From Tetradesmus obliquus (lineage: Eukaryota; Chlorophyta; Chlorophyceae; Sphaeropleales; Scenedesmaceae), in the NCBI GenBank assembly GCA_030272155.1, contig CP126194.1, forward strand, positions 5,695,501 through 5,759,500: DNA of 64,000 nucleotides, given 5' to 3'. Shown here one piece after another: positions 13,301 through 38,289 of this stretch. Each line of letters opens with the position of its first letter. Position 1 is the stretch's first letter. Below the pieces are notes generated by a model. It did not search any database. It was not told where the DNA came from and worked only from the letters and a program-made list of their open reading frames with translations. The position numbers were made by a program, and so were the translations under genes.

Positions 13301-15014
13301 GCGGCGCGGATGCTTTGTCTACTACCTGGCAAAGTGCTAGATGCGTTGCCTAGCCTGCTGCGTGCTGAGGCAAGCTGGTGCAGTGTGTTCTGGATGCTTG
13401 TACATGACAACATGGCTTACAAACAGCTGATGTACAGCATGAGCGAAATACGTTACTGACCACTGCTTGCCGTCACCTGCTGCCTGCCTCCGCATCTAAC
13501 ATACGTCCTCACTGAACTCTCTGCAGAGCGAGGCACCCACCACGCGCCCAGACGGCACGCAGGCCCCCGGCCCGCTCAGCTTCCTGGCCATCGACCCCCT
13601 GGTCAAGCTTATCGTGTGCCTCGTGGCGGGACACGGCGGCGGCGAGGCCTTCCTCAACCGCATGCTGGCCATGACCGTCTGCCTGCTGCGCCGCGACGCG
13701 GAAGACAAAGCCGGCGCCTTCAACGGCCGCCCCTACCTGCGCCTGCTGCTGGGTTTGGCCAGCGAGCTCGGCCCGCTGGAGGAAGCCGCAGCCGCAGCAG
13801 CATCCGCGGCAGCAGCGCCGGCGCAGCCGCCGCCGCGGTACTTACGCTGCCTCGGGCTCGCGCTGCTGATGCTGCAGCCCAGCAGCGTACCCGGCTTTGG
13901 CTACGGCTACCTGGAGATGCTGAGTCACCGCTCCTTCATGCCGCGGCTGCTGATGGCACCCGGCGGCGCCGGCTGGCCGCTGTTTGAGGCCTTGTTGATC
14001 GGCCTGCTGCATTTCCTGGAGCCTGCGCTGCGCGCTGCGGAGCTGGCGGAGCCGCTGCGGCTACTGTACAAGGGCACGCTGCGGCTGCTGCTGGTGCTGC
14101 TGCACGACTTCCCGGAGTTCCTGTGCGAGCACCAGTACCGCCTCTGCGAGGTCATCCCGCCGCCGGCAATCCAGATGCGCAACTTGATCTTGTCAGCCTT
14201 CCCGCGCAACATGCGGCTGCCTGATCCCTTCACACCAAACCTCAAGGTGGACCTGCTTCCAGAGATCGCAGCGCCGCCGCGTGGCGTGCCGCCAGCAGAT
14301 AAGCTACTGCCGCGGCCGCTAGCAGCGCTGGTGGACTCGCTGCTGCAGCAGGCCGGTGCGGCAGGCGGTAACGCAGCGAGTGGTGCGCCGCGCACGCCGC
14401 GCCAGCAGATCTCGCCGGCTGCGCTGCAGCAGCTAGTCGGCATGCTGCAGTCTGGCGGCAGCGACGCCGCAACCCAGCAGCAGCAGGGTGCGGCGCAGCA
14501 GCGCTACAGCACGCCGCTGCTGGCGGGCCTGGTGCTGTACATTGCGGCAGCGGCGCAGCCGCACGGCCCGGTGCTGCCTGGCAGCCCTGCAATGCAGCTG
14601 CTGGGCCGGCTGGTGTCTGTGCTGGACCCGGAGGGCCGCTACCTGCTGCTGAATGCTGTGGCGAACCAGCTGCGCTACCCGAACAGCCACACGCACTACT
14701 TTAGCTGCGTGCTGCTGGCCTTGTTTAGTGAGGCGCCGCGGGACGCTGGCGGGGAGGAGGTGCGGGCGCAGATCACGCGCGTGCTGCTGGAGCGCCTGAT
14801 TGTGAACCGGCCGCACCCCTGGGGGCTGCTGATCACGTTCATCGAGCTGATCAAGAACCCGCGCTACTGCTTCTGGCAGCACGGCTTCACGCGCTGCGCG
14901 CCGGAGATTGAGCGGCTGTTTGAGAGCGTGGCTCGCAGCTGCATGGGCGTGCAGGGCGGCGCGGCGGCGGCCGGCAAGCTGATGGATGGCGCAGAGGATG
15001 GCATCAAGGCCTAG
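4296..15014 (+). CDS. CNOT1: CCR4-NOT transcription complex subunit 1 (NOT1 scaffold)
   Basis: NOT1 is the large cytoplasmic scaffold that assembles the CCR4-NOT deadenylase for mRNA decay and translational repression. Exons: about 4296-6218, 6539-6703, 7051-7854, 8152-8280, 8474-8571, 8803-9025, 9241-10161, 10362-10457, 10671-10910, 11113-11400, 11726-11865, 12481-12820, 13128-13298, 13527-15014; phases agree and give about 2340 residues, near the usual size. Recognisable blocks in order: N-terminal HEAT region (EVLGLLAATHRGLE, then NVPVIMDGIK), MIF4G/CAF1-binding domain (NLFDEYRFFPNYPDLEL, then NSKMFRFG), DUF3819 region (MTFKTFEVSLADV and NDNLDLGC), and the C-terminal NOT1 domain, nearly invariant at the end (NPRYCFWQHGFTRCAPEIE). 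Long polyQ, polyA, polyS and Ala/Pro inserts sit between domains. The 5' end is unresolved: the frame opens at 4257 without an ATG, so the stated start is provisional. Confidence 0.93.
10251..10404 (+). repeat. Duplicated exon head in CNOT1 (NDNLDLGC exon)
   Basis: The first ~42 nt of the exon starting at 10362 also occur at 10251, 111 bp upstream. The preceding ~30 nt of intron tail (TCTATGTTCTATGTG...GCAG) is copied with it. The upstream copy stays open only briefly before diverging, so the downstream copy is the real exon. Confidence 0.85.
11818..12165 (+). repeat. Four-copy array of a CNOT1 exon tail
   Basis: The last ~45 nt of the exon ending at 11865 (encoding FWVGINSEAKFNR) recur ending at 11970, 12067 and 12165, each followed by a GTGCGG donor. 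Periods are 105, 97 and 98 bp. The intron sequence after each donor (GCTGC, then a TGCATG(T/C)GTGTG stretch) is copied too. Copies 3 and 4 share TTCCACAG instead of TTCAACAG, so they derive from one another. Confidence 0.9.
12997..13180 (+). repeat. Duplicated exon head in CNOT1 (VAQLFEDFARR exon)
   Basis: The exon starting at 13128 has a diverged copy of its first ~60 nt at 12997 (131 bp upstream), preceded by its own CTACAG acceptor. The copy encodes VAQLFDDCARRTLANPA before losing similarity. Both begin CAG|GTGGCG. Confidence 0.85.
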
Positions 15015-16331
15015 ATGACATGTTTGGTGTTAAGTGTGGTATGTGATGTGTGACGTGGTTGGGGCAGCAACAGCAGGTTGGGGTGTGTGCTTGTTGGCAG
15101 CAGCAGCAGGTGCAGCAGCAGGTGCAGCGGTAGCGGTGGAGCAGTGAGCTGGAACTGCTTAGCTAAGGTGCTGGGCAGGCGAGGGCAGCAGTGTTCCTGC
15201 TGTGGTGGGAAGCTTGATGCGGGAGTGTGCGGCTTTTGGCTTTGGCTGCACTGCTGCTGCGTGATGCTCAGCAGTCAGTCTGTGTACCCTGGTTGAGATT
15301 GGTGCTGTGCTGTGAAAACAGCAGGAGCTGCTGCAGCTGCTGATGGGTGCGCTGCTGCCTGCTGCCTGTCAGCATGTCATGTGGTGGTGGTGCTGCTTTT
15401 TAGTTATCGTTAGTGTTGTGTTATGGGGGTTGTCAATGCACTGAGGGCGACATGGTAGCGGGGTGCAGTGTTTAGACGGAGGCTTTGCATATTTGGGGTA
15501 GTTGCGTGCGGTATGGTTGTGACAGGGCAGCCGTCAAGCATGGATGTGGCTGCAAACAGGGGTACAGGGACTGTTGCCGAGAAGTTGTTCCAGCACAGGG
15601 TGTACATGCGTGGAGTGCTGGCATCATGTGTGCAAACTGCAGATGCTGCAATATTTGCAGGGCGCTGTCGAAGGTGCAGCTCTGCGCTGTAGTACGCATG
15701 GCGGTGTACAATTCATGACCTGCGACTGCGCAGGCGTGGGTGCGCAGCTGCAGCGCTGTGCACGCTCGCAAGTGTTGTCCTGTGTTCTCTCTTGCAGCCG
15801 CAGTCAACGCCACCAGTGCACATTTTGCTCAGTGCGCTTGGTGGCTGGCTTGGCTGCTGCAGGTAAAGTTCCAGCCAGCCTAGGGCATTTTTGCAGGGGG
15901 TGTATTGTTGTGGTTGTGTCTCTGTTGTGAGTGTGCTTTCTGAGCTCTGTGCAGTGACGTCGCAACAACTTGCACCTTAGGCTTGCTCTAGCATGCGTTT
16001 GTGCTTCGTTGTAACTGCATTTTTCAAAGCCCGCAGTGCTGCTGCTGTAGCAGCAGCTACCCTGGACGTACAAAGTGCAAGTACAAGGGACCGGCACTTT
16101 CAGCTATATCAAGGACACAATACACCAATGTTAAACACAACGCGCTCAGTTTACTGTCGGTGCAAAATGCAACGTGATTCCCTCGCCACTTCAAACTAGC
16201 CAGGTCTCAGTGCACACACCTGAGCATGTACAGCGCGCAGAATGCCATACACACCTGTGATCTGCAAGTTATGCTTGTTTTAACCGTCTTTTGCTAGGAC
16301 AGAAAAAGAGCATGAGCTGATCACGGTTGCA
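15015..16331 (+). other. CNOT1 3' flank and USP7 upstream region
   Basis: No gene recognised. The first part is GT/TG-rich and CAG-rich, as expected for the CNOT1 3' untranslated region; a TGTAA pentamer occurs near 16009. The remainder probably contains the USP7 promoter and leader. Open frames up to about 130 codons overlap each other on both strands and show no family resemblance. Confidence 0.45.
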
Positions 16332-30179
<13,848 letters not shown>

Positions 30180-31719
30180 CGGAGCAGCTGCTGATTCTGG
30201 TGCGGCTGTTGCAGGTGACTCTGCTATTGCTGCGACCTGTTGCAGCAAACCGTTGTGACGGTGTCTGCAGATGAGGTGCCGAGCTGCTGCTGTAGCAGCA
30301 GCAGAAGGTGGTGGCCAGGTTTGTACAGATGCGTGCGCAGCGCTCGGCACGCTGAGAGTGCTGACCGTGCAATAACCAGGTTGTAACAGGGACGGGCGGG
30401 AGGTTGTACTTTGATGCTAGGGCTTAAGAGGAAGCATGGGCAGAGTCAGTTTGTCTGAGTACCAGATGTTGCTGGTTGGTAGAGTATATTGGCTAGGTGA
30501 AAGAGCTGGGAAGCAGCAGCAAATCATATGAGAGTGTTACGAGCGTCGTGTCTGTCTGCTGCTGTGTGTTCAATGCTGTGGTTGGCGTGCTGTGAAGCAA
30601 GTGGTGCATAGCAGCAGGTCGCGGCGCAGCACAGCATTGAACGCATCATCGCTTTAGGGAGTGCTGCTTCAGGCGCATCGTTTGCTGCCGCCGAGCAGCA
30701 GCTGCTTGGTTCCCTTGCTGGCAGGGCTGTGGCATGCACAGCACACTATGGCAGCTGTTGTTCAAGTGTCTGTTGTTTCCCGTCGTGCAACACACAAAAC
30801 GTGTTTGATCGTTGCATGCACTGCTATGTCCCGCTGCTTGTGATGGCAGAGCTCCAATATGTGTCGTGGCAATTGCGCGTCATGCACTGATCTTCCGCCT
30901 GTTGCATGTGATGCGATGCACAGCAGCAGCGCCTGCAGGCAGCTGTCTGGGAACATGTGGCACAGTGCACAGTGCTTGCTACTGTGTATTTTGGGCATAT
31001 GTGCAGCATTCTGCACAGTCTGCTTGTAATTGCGTTCAAGCACTGCAGGCAATGTCCTCGTAGCCTTGGCTGACGTCGCTGCTGGCCTGTATGCTCTAGG
31101 GGCTCTAGAGCTAGGCACACGTCTGGCTCTGGTTGTGTTTGTGCAGATGTAACACAACCACCATCCCACAGCTAGGCGTCGTGCATGCTTTTCGAGACCC
31201 TCAACGAATCATATGGTAGTCATCAACTGAGATCCAGGACGCTCGCCAGCTGCAAGCAGACAGTGTCGGCAACTTTCCTTATACAGTGTGCTACACCAGC
31301 ACCAGCAAGAAGAAGCAGTCAACTGCGACTTAACCATCTCGTACGGAATTTGGTTTAATCCCCCTAGCTTGTGACTTTAAATCCTTTAAGGGGAATTTGT
31401 ATCACGCGTTTTTTCGACGGTTATGCTTTGACACGGTTGCGACTGCTCTCGCGCCTTCCAAGATACGATGTACCAGCCCGACCACCGCAGCTCGTGCTAA
31501 GGATCCCGTGACACAGTCTTGATATGCTAAAGGCTGCATGCTTTCAGACACCTCATCCGTTCGCAATATATGTTGATCCATCCCAGTCTGTGCAGTGGTT
31601 GCTCGCTGTGAAGTATACGTCTCGTGTGTGTACCCGACAGCCGCGCTGCTGCCTCGCCTATCTCGGGCTTTCAACAACGGCCGGTTGTTTTTGATTGATA
31701 TACAGCTTTACTCTGCGCT
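30180..31719 (+). other. USP7 3' flank and intergenic region
   Basis: No gene was recognised. The proximal part is the likely USP7 3' untranslated region with a TGTAA signal. A CTGCTGCTGTAGCAGCAGCAG inverted motif occurs near 30283-30305. The distal part presumably contains the promoter of the secreted-protein gene at 31720. Overlapping short frames on both strands carry no recognisable domain. Confidence 0.45.
30382..30386 (+). terminator. TGTAA polyadenylation signal of USP7
   Basis: A TGTAA pentamer lies about 200 nt after the USP7 stop codon, a typical distance for chlorophyte 3' ends. Confidence 0.5.
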
Positions 31720-32971
31720 ATGTGGTATTTAATAGGCAGCGGCACCAAGGGCAGGGGCAGCAGTAGGCAGCGCCCCTGTCCAAGGTCCAGTGCACTCACA
31801 ACAGTACTTCTGGTGCTGCTGCTTGGCAGCTCAGCCCATGCAGCTCCACAGCAGCGGGTAGCTGCCAGAAAGCTGCTGCAGGTGACAGCCGCGTCTTCTA
31901 CCCCAGTCAGCATCAAGTGAGCCCCACCTGGCTGGCCTTAGGTGGCATCATGCCACATGATGCGACCAAAACCAACAAGTACCAAACGAATGTCGCGGCG
32001 TCAGTCTTGATCGATGAACCTGTGGCGTCATCAGCATATTTGCATTGTAACATGGGGCAGTCAACACCTCCAGCCACTGATACTAGGTGTATCAGCGCAG
32101 TTTGGTCTGCATCTGACCAGCAATATGCTGACAGCCTGCTGCCTGCACTGCTGCGGCCGTACCTTGCCGCAGCCAACCAGCAGCAGCCAGTGAGCCGCAG
32201 GTAACTGCCACCGGCGGCCCAGCCTTTGATGCGTTCAAAAGCGCCGCAGCAGACACCCTCGGCAGCCTTTTCCATAAGAAGGAAAAGGCTGTGGAAGCAG
32301 CACCTGCACCTGTGGCTACGATCGTAGTGCCGCAACCTCAGGTGGCAGCAGTGCCAACCACCACCAGCGGCATAACCCTCAAGACTGACACCCCAGTCAG
32401 CCTCGCCAGCCCAATCAACGTCACGACGCCAGTTAAGCAGAAGAACGTGCAGATCGGCGGCGGCGGCGGCCAGGATCTCCTGAACACCCTCATCAACCTT
32501 GGAACCCTCGGAGCCAACACAGCAGCAGCCGGCGGAGCCATCACCGGTGCTGTGGCTGGCTTCCTGGACACGTTCCTGCCAAACTGCCCGCCTCCCATCC
32601 CTGGTGCACCGCCTATTCCCGGCTGCCAGCTGATTGGCGGCTTGGGCACCGGCGGCTTGGGCAGTGGGCTCAACGGCCTGCTTGGTGCGCTGCCAGTTGC
32701 TGGTGGGAAAGGCGGCGCGCTGCTGCCGTCGACTGTGGTCAATGTCAACTCGCCCGGTGCCACGGGCACAGACGTGAACGCTCTCTCGCTCAGCACAGCA
32801 AGGACTGACGGTGCCGCTGCTGCTGGTGCCAGGCCTGGCGGAGCCAAGTCGCGCAGCACATCAAGCCCCAAGCCTGCTGCGACCCTACCAAGCGCCAAGC
32901 CTGCTACGACCCTGCCAAGCCCCAAGGCTCCCGCCAAGCCAGCGGCTAGCAACCCTGCCCAGCCCAAGTAA
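31720..32971 (+). CDS. Small secreted proline/glycine-rich protein, function unknown
   Basis: Two exons. The first starts at the ATG at 31720 and encodes a basic N-region followed by a hydrophobic core (TTVLLVLLLGSSAHA), a clear secretory signal peptide with an Ala-X-Ala cleavage site. The second runs to the stop at 32969-32971. Two splicings are in frame: donor after CTGCTGCAG at 31879 to the acceptor at 32200, or donor AA|GTGAGC at 31915 to the acceptor at 32190; the second has the better donor. The mature part has a GGGG turn, a hydrophobic Gly-rich stretch (LGTLGANTAAAGGAITG), a Pro-rich loop with two cysteines (NCPPPIPGAPPIPGC), and a C-terminal tail of SPKP, LPSAKP and LPSPK repeats resembling hydroxyproline-rich cell-wall proteins. 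I do not recognise the family. Cell-wall or extracellular matrix localisation is inference. Confidence 0.7.
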
Positions 32972-35027
32972 GCAGGAGGGGTGGTCTGTCACTTTGTGTG
33001 TGTGTACTGTTTGATGCTGTCACGCACATCTGCCATATAATATGATGCTGAGGACGCTGTGCAACAGTACGTCCTTTGGTATGTAGCTGGCCACCTGTCG
33101 CAGCCTCATTTAAATGGTAATAGACCAGGCGTGCATGCTTGCATGCGCTGTTGGGCGCACAGCTTTGATGGTGACTCTATGAACTTGCATCCATTTCAAA
33201 AGTAAAGCTGCTTGCCCTATCTGCCAGCTGACAACGCGATCGGTATTGCAGTTACCAGCAGCACACACAAACACGTTTTGACTGCTGTGGCTGTTGTTGC
33301 TGCCGCGACCACCGTTGCTGCTGCTGCTATCACTTTCCTGAGCAGGTCACCCATCCAAGTCTTCACAGGGATCATGGGATGGCCCTGAACAGCATATAGC
33401 AACATGGCCCTGAGCATGTACAAGCAGCTGAGCAGCCATTGGCAGCTGCAGCAACCCCGCGAGCATCATACCTAAGTTTGGCTTGCTGAAGCCTGGCTGT
33501 AAACAAGTGCGTCAGCCTGCCTGCATAACCCTTTGAGCACAGTATGCATGATTGGAGTAGGTTTGGTGACGAGACGTCTGGCGGGTGTGTGATTTTGGGG
33601 CTGGTCAAGGCAGAATGCAGCACCCCTGCTGGCACAATGTTGAGAGTAAGTGACAATCCAGTGGGTTTGACGGATCTGTTTCTAAGCCGTGCATACTATG
33701 TCTGCATAGGGACAATGTTTGATCTGCATTTTTTAAGAGGCTGTCCCCAGCCAGGCTGGCGTCCACTCTGCAACTCTTGCATATGTACAATGCATGGCAT
33801 GCAGGTACTGCATGTGTAACCTGGTGCTGGTCATGTAGGCGGGAGCATGTGTAGTGTCGGTGCCAGGTAGTGGCATCTGCATTCGTGGTCCTGTGGGTGT
33901 GTCCACACTTGATGAGGTAGAGACCTGGCTATTTGTCGTTACTGGCTGTTGTGTAGACAGTGTAAGGCTGTGTGTAGCAGCAGACACTTGAAGGCAGGAT
34001 GCACGGGTTGGCATCTAGAACGATACCGGCTTCTGGGGCTGGCCCTAAGCACTTTGCGGCACCCTGAGTTTGTGACGTCACAAACTGTAGCTTGTCGACA
34101 AGCTGCAGTAAAGATCAGGCTGATACTTTAGGCGGCCTGCCAGCCTTGCCCTCGAAGCACAGCAAGCACCTTTTGGGGACTTGAGGTTGGCATTGACCAG
34201 CAGCTAGGCATGCCAGTATGGCAAAACTAGGCTTGTGTGAGCAGCAGCTACCAGCCATTGGCTGCAGAGGCAGCATCTGCATGGCATGCATTGCCTGCAT
34301 GATCTGCGCAGCATGCGCCAGCCATGCCTCAGCAGCCTCTTCGGTGTGACCACACACAGGGAGCAAGCAAAGCATGCTGGCTACAGGCTGTACTGCTGAG
34401 CAGCTGTGTGCGGTGCTTCCTGTGATTGCCGGCCTTTTACGCTTGCTGCCAGCGCGGCTACAGTCAGCTTGCTGGTGTTGGTGTGACCTTCTGACAGTTA
34501 TCATGCTAAGAGGGTCGCCGCTTGTGAATGCAGCAAGGGCAACATCTGTTCTAATTCAGACTTGTCGTTGTCTCATTGCATGCGCAGCTGCACGTCCTAT
34601 GTTGTGTGTGCGCCGTGGCTGCTGGCAGTACATGCTTTGGTCACGCATCAAGGTGTGCACAGTTTCGATGTTGTGGCAGTGTGATGTACAAAAGGAGGGA
34701 TCGCTGGCGTGGCAGCTGTTCTATTGTGCTGCGTAGATTGCTAGGATAGCACAAGCTGGCAATCATTTGCTTGAGCTGCCTTTATCTTTTCCCTGCTGGT
34801 GTCACAGGTCACAGTCAAATGTTGTTGGCCATATGGGGCAGCAACGCGAGGTGGCCGCACAGTTCACTGTGCACTGCAGTTGCAGGCGCCGTGGCAGTAT
34901 TCGGCTTGCTTGTTGCCGACCTGGTAGGGTTTCTGTCCCTGCCCTGTCCCTCTGCTGTCTATATCTCGCTGCTGTATTGCTGCTGTCTCGCTCCGGTCCC
35001 GATCCAGTACAGCAGGGTGATGATGCC

Positions 35028-35071
35028 CCCGCCCCGCCCGGCCCCGCCCCGCCCCGCCCCGCCCCTGCCGC
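35028..35071. repeat. CCCCGCC-repeat tract (possible G-quadruplex)
   Basis: Six or more CCCCGCC units follow one another, interrupted once by CCCGG. The minus strand has repeated runs of four guanines separated by single bases. Confidence 0.7.
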
Positions 35072-35409
35072 CATTCGGTGCAAGACTAGAACCTATAACA
35101 TACGGTATAACAAGTTACATGAGAGCTGAAATTTGCCACAGGCTGCACATATGTGTGCAGCAAGTGTTACCGGGTCTGCCGTGCTGAAAGCTGGAGGCTG
35201 CTCTCGCTGAGTCTTCTACGCTACCCTTGTATACTACCCTCTGAACACAAGCCAAACGTCAGCAACCTAACTGGCCTACTACCAATGCAACAGTAGCCAT
35301 GGGGCAGGCAAGGTCTCACTGACCACAAACACAACATGCAAGACGCACATGGCCCATCATGCTAGCCCCACCTCGGCTGTATGTGCACACCTCACCACAA
35401 ACCTGCCCA

Positions 35410-35476
35410 AAGCAACCCTAAACCCCCCCACCCTAAACGCTAAATCCCCCACCCACCCTGAACCCTAAGCAACAAC
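35410..35476. repeat. Degenerate interstitial telomere-like repeats (C-strand)
   Basis: AACCCTAAACCCCC, CCCTAAACGCTAAATCCCC and CCCTGAACCCTAAGC follow one another. A similar GAAACCCTAACCC occurs near 36050. The orientation is opposite to the GT-rich tract at 23735-23795. Confidence 0.6.
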
Positions 35477-35611
35477 CCCACCCAAAACTTTAAGCAACGG
35501 CCCGCACCAAGCAAACACACACACGCAGAACAGAGCTGGCAAGTCCCCAACATCAGCCTCCGCTTCGCCCGCACCAACTGCTTCAACACATGCGCAACCT
35601 CAGCACAACAG

Positions 35612-35950
35612 CGCGCCTGCGGGAGCCCATGCACAGCTGCGTATGTGACATAACACTATGGGCACAGCATGCATGCTGGCCGCACCACAACACAGATAAC
35701 AGCAATGCGCATGGGTTTTTGTAGCAAGCAAGGGCGCCAAAGGAGAGCAGCGCCCCTGCGAGAGCCCATGCACAGCTGCGTACGCGGCAGAACACTATGG
35801 GCACAGCATGCATGCTGGCCGCACCACAACGTTGTGTTAACACAGATAACAACAATGCGCATGGGTTTTGTAGCAAGCAAGGGCGCCGAGAGAGGGCGGC
35901 GCCTCTGCGGGAGCCCATGCACAGCTGCGTATGCACAAGGCGCATGCAAA
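35612..35950. repeat. ~140-bp tandem repeat, two full units plus one partial
   Basis: The unit begins GAGCCCATGCACAGCTGCGT at 35623, 35762 and 35911, giving spacings of 139 and 149 bp. The second unit carries a 10-bp insertion (GTTGTGTTAA) before CACAGATAAC. Shared internal blocks are GGGCACAGCATGCATGCTGG and GCATGGGTTTTTGTAGCAAG. The unit is not part of a recognised gene. Confidence 0.92.
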
Positions 35951-36449
35951 TAGGGCATGGCTCAGCATACTAGCAGAACTTTGACTACATGTACACATAC
36001 CCACACGCAAAGCCAAACCCCACATCAAACCCCAACCCCCTCAGCCACCCGAAACCCTAACCCAAGCCATACACCTCATCACTAAACGCACAATCGCTAA
36101 GTACCAAGCACACGCAAGATGAGTGCTACATGAGCACTTCCTCAAACAGCCTGCAGAAGGGCAGCATGACCTAGGCTAGCCCCAATCGGACAAAGAGCCA
36201 ATCGGTCCTGTCATCAAAGGGTAAAGAAAGAAACCAACCTGACCGCACCGGTCCTTTTAAAAACCAACAACTACCAAATCTCCTTCATGGAAACCGTCAT
36301 ACATAAGATCGCACAAAGGTTGCTGGCAAAGTGCGCAACCGCAATGTTCAGACACGCATCATGGATGCACGGCCCGCACACAATGAAAAACAATGAACCC
36401 AAGCTTGGGTTGGTACTTAAGTACCAAGTTGACCCACCCATACAACCCA
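35951..36449. other. Start of the AT-rich island, 3' flank of the lysozyme gene
   Basis: No gene recognised. CAG/CTG repeats stop abruptly here and base composition becomes more AT-rich. The stretch probably includes the 3' untranslated region of the minus-strand lysozyme gene. Confidence 0.45.
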
Positions 36450-38289
36450 TTATGGCTGAGCCTGAATCTGGCCGGCACTGGCACATTGCACAACCTGCTT
36501 TGGGAATTTGTCCGTAAGACTACATCCGCCAGGGCCCTTGACAATCTTCAACGCCCTTATGCATTTGTCACATGTCTTCTGCAACATTGTCAAGTTTCTT
36601 GTTAGCTCCGGCCCAGAACCCGGTGGTATGGTAATTATGATGCGTCTCGGCATCGGAGACGTTTGCCGCTTGCCACCACGCTTTTCACACTTGCTATTGA
36701 AGTATGGTTGGCACCTTGGCGTACCCGTAGGTACGCCAACATTGTCCAGTGGGATAAACTTATTTTCAATGAGCTGCACAACGTATTTTTTTGTTTCAGG
36801 TGACCCGTATTGACCAGACTGAATCGTAGAGGCGAGCGTTGTCCAATCTTCATCCTTGAGTGGCTTGACAAGGTTTGGCCAACACAACGTGCCACAGTTA
36901 TATTTTAGTACCACCAAAGCGTCAAACACATTCCTTGGCAATTCAATGCATGTAATCCCTTGTTGTGCCATCCATCGCTTGACAGCTTTCGCGTACTTGG
37001 GGACACAATCTGTCAGGCTTTTGATGGCTTCCTTCAAGCACATAGTATCATTGTAGCTTTGAGGCTTGACGCAAACGCCTGTTGTCGCAAACCCGATACC
37101 AATGGTCAGGATTCCATTGGTATCATAGTAGGCGTACTGCGCAAGGCGCTCAGCGCTCATGAGTGCCTACAATGTACATGGACAAGTGAATCATGATAGT
37201 GGTAATGAGTCAACACACCGCCATGGGCTAACTAGTCATGGCATAAGCACACCTTAAAGCTTTGTCACTCACATCAGTGACACTGGACGCAGCATTGATG
37301 AAATAGTAGGCCCCAAACATGTACACAAACCTAAAATGTGTGTTGCTAGTCTACCATGCGTTGGTGATGTGTCGGTTTGCAAATTTGCACGAGCAATCCC
37401 TGGCGAATGCTTCATTGCACGGCAAGCGTCGTGCGATTGTCATGTTCAGTGCTCAATTATAGCCAACGCTCAATGAAACATTGCTCACCTGTACAGCATT
37501 TTCACTGGCTGTATGCTTGAAGTGGCAGGGTTGATGCCTTCATAACAAGTGGATTTGTCGCTGTCGAGGGTCATGCAATACCGGTGTGTATCAATCTCGC
37601 AACATAGGCCTTGGGAACCATCATCAACCCCGTTGATGTAAAGGACTTTGCCACCAGCACGTGCAGAAGCTCGACACTCCGAGGGAAATGAAGACAACGT
37701 GAGCGGTACCGCTCACCGGTGGAGTGCAAGAGAGGCACCAATAGCAGTTGGTGAATCCAGGCACATCATCAAACTTTGCCTAGCCAGTGCCGGCAGCATT
37801 CAATGCTATCATGTACCGTATGGGTGCTCCGCCCCGCACGTTTTCGTGCCTACATCCGGCAGGCACCACCCACTGGTTGCACCCACATGGAGCTACATGA
37901 GTGTACCAGTTTGCTGGACCACCCTCAAGGTGAAACTTGGCCTGGAGGTCTTGTGAGCAATCTGGTGAGGAAATCTGAGACTGAACATCTTGGCAGAACA
38001 GTTGGCTGAATGTCGGCATTGGAGGCAGATCAATATTGATGCATGGCTTTGGCGGCGAAGACCCAGCTTGTGTTCCAATTTGAACCAAACTATCACGAGG
38101 GTGCAATGTCACATGTTCTCTGCTTGTGGGGTTGTTGTCGACATTGTGCTCGCCCCTTGACACTGGCAACGCCTGCGCGGACTGCAGTTGGATGGTGTCC
38201 ACTGCGGATGCTGAGCATGTGGGCAGGTGTAGTTGCAACTTCAGGGTTGACAAGAGAAGCAGTTGCAGGGCTATTGTCAACCACGCCAT
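36450..38289 (-). CDS. Secreted GH24 (T4-type) lysozyme with cysteine-rich N-terminal region
   Basis: The protein starts with a signal peptide (MAWLTIALQLLLLSTL). The C-terminal half matches the GH24 muramidase fold, which hydrolyses the MurNAc-GlcNAc bond of bacterial peptidoglycan. The catalytic triad spacing Glu-x8-Asp-x5-Thr is intact in SAERLAQYAYYD and NGILTIGIG, followed by FDALVVLKYNCGTL, the family's second conserved helix. Well supported exons are 37676-37489, 37330-37273 and 37166-36450 (phases 2 and 0 agree). The 5' part is harder: exon 38289-37870 can join 37779-37717 if TAG at 37780-37782 is the end of an intron, and 37717 can join 37676 only across a 40-nt intron. With that model the protein is about 481 residues, catalytic Glu249, Asp258, Thr264. 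Otherwise the in-frame TAG and the frame change would mean a damaged gene. A basic, cysteine-containing tail of ~90 residues follows the domain. Confidence 0.78.
37699..37716. repeat. Perfect 18-bp palindrome
   Basis: GTGAGCGGTACCGCTCAC is its own reverse complement. It coincides with the point where the reading frame of the lysozyme gene changes, and in the minus-strand sense its first six bases form a consensus splice donor. It could be an unusual short intron start or a footprint. Confidence 0.8.

Larger units (their letters stand above)
32972..35610. other. Gene-poor region with C-rich tracts
   Basis: No convincing gene. TG/CA-rich DNA continues to about 35000. A run of CCCCGCCC units at about 35028-35071 could form G-quadruplexes on the minus strand or act as GC boxes. 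Degenerate telomere-like CCCTAAA units lie at about 35410-35476. A minus-strand frame at 34115-34504 ends in basic residues GKAGRPPK but has no other recognisable feature. Confidence 0.45.

Noticed and set aside
34115..34504. 129-codon minus-strand frame ending GKAGRPPK
   Set aside because: A lone AT-hook-like motif at the end of an otherwise featureless Cys/His/Ala-rich frame is not enough to call a gene.
35583..35958. Minus-strand frames with repeated CAWAPA/ALACYK segments
   Set aside because: They are translations of the ~140-bp tandem repeat, present in several frames, with no start context or domain.
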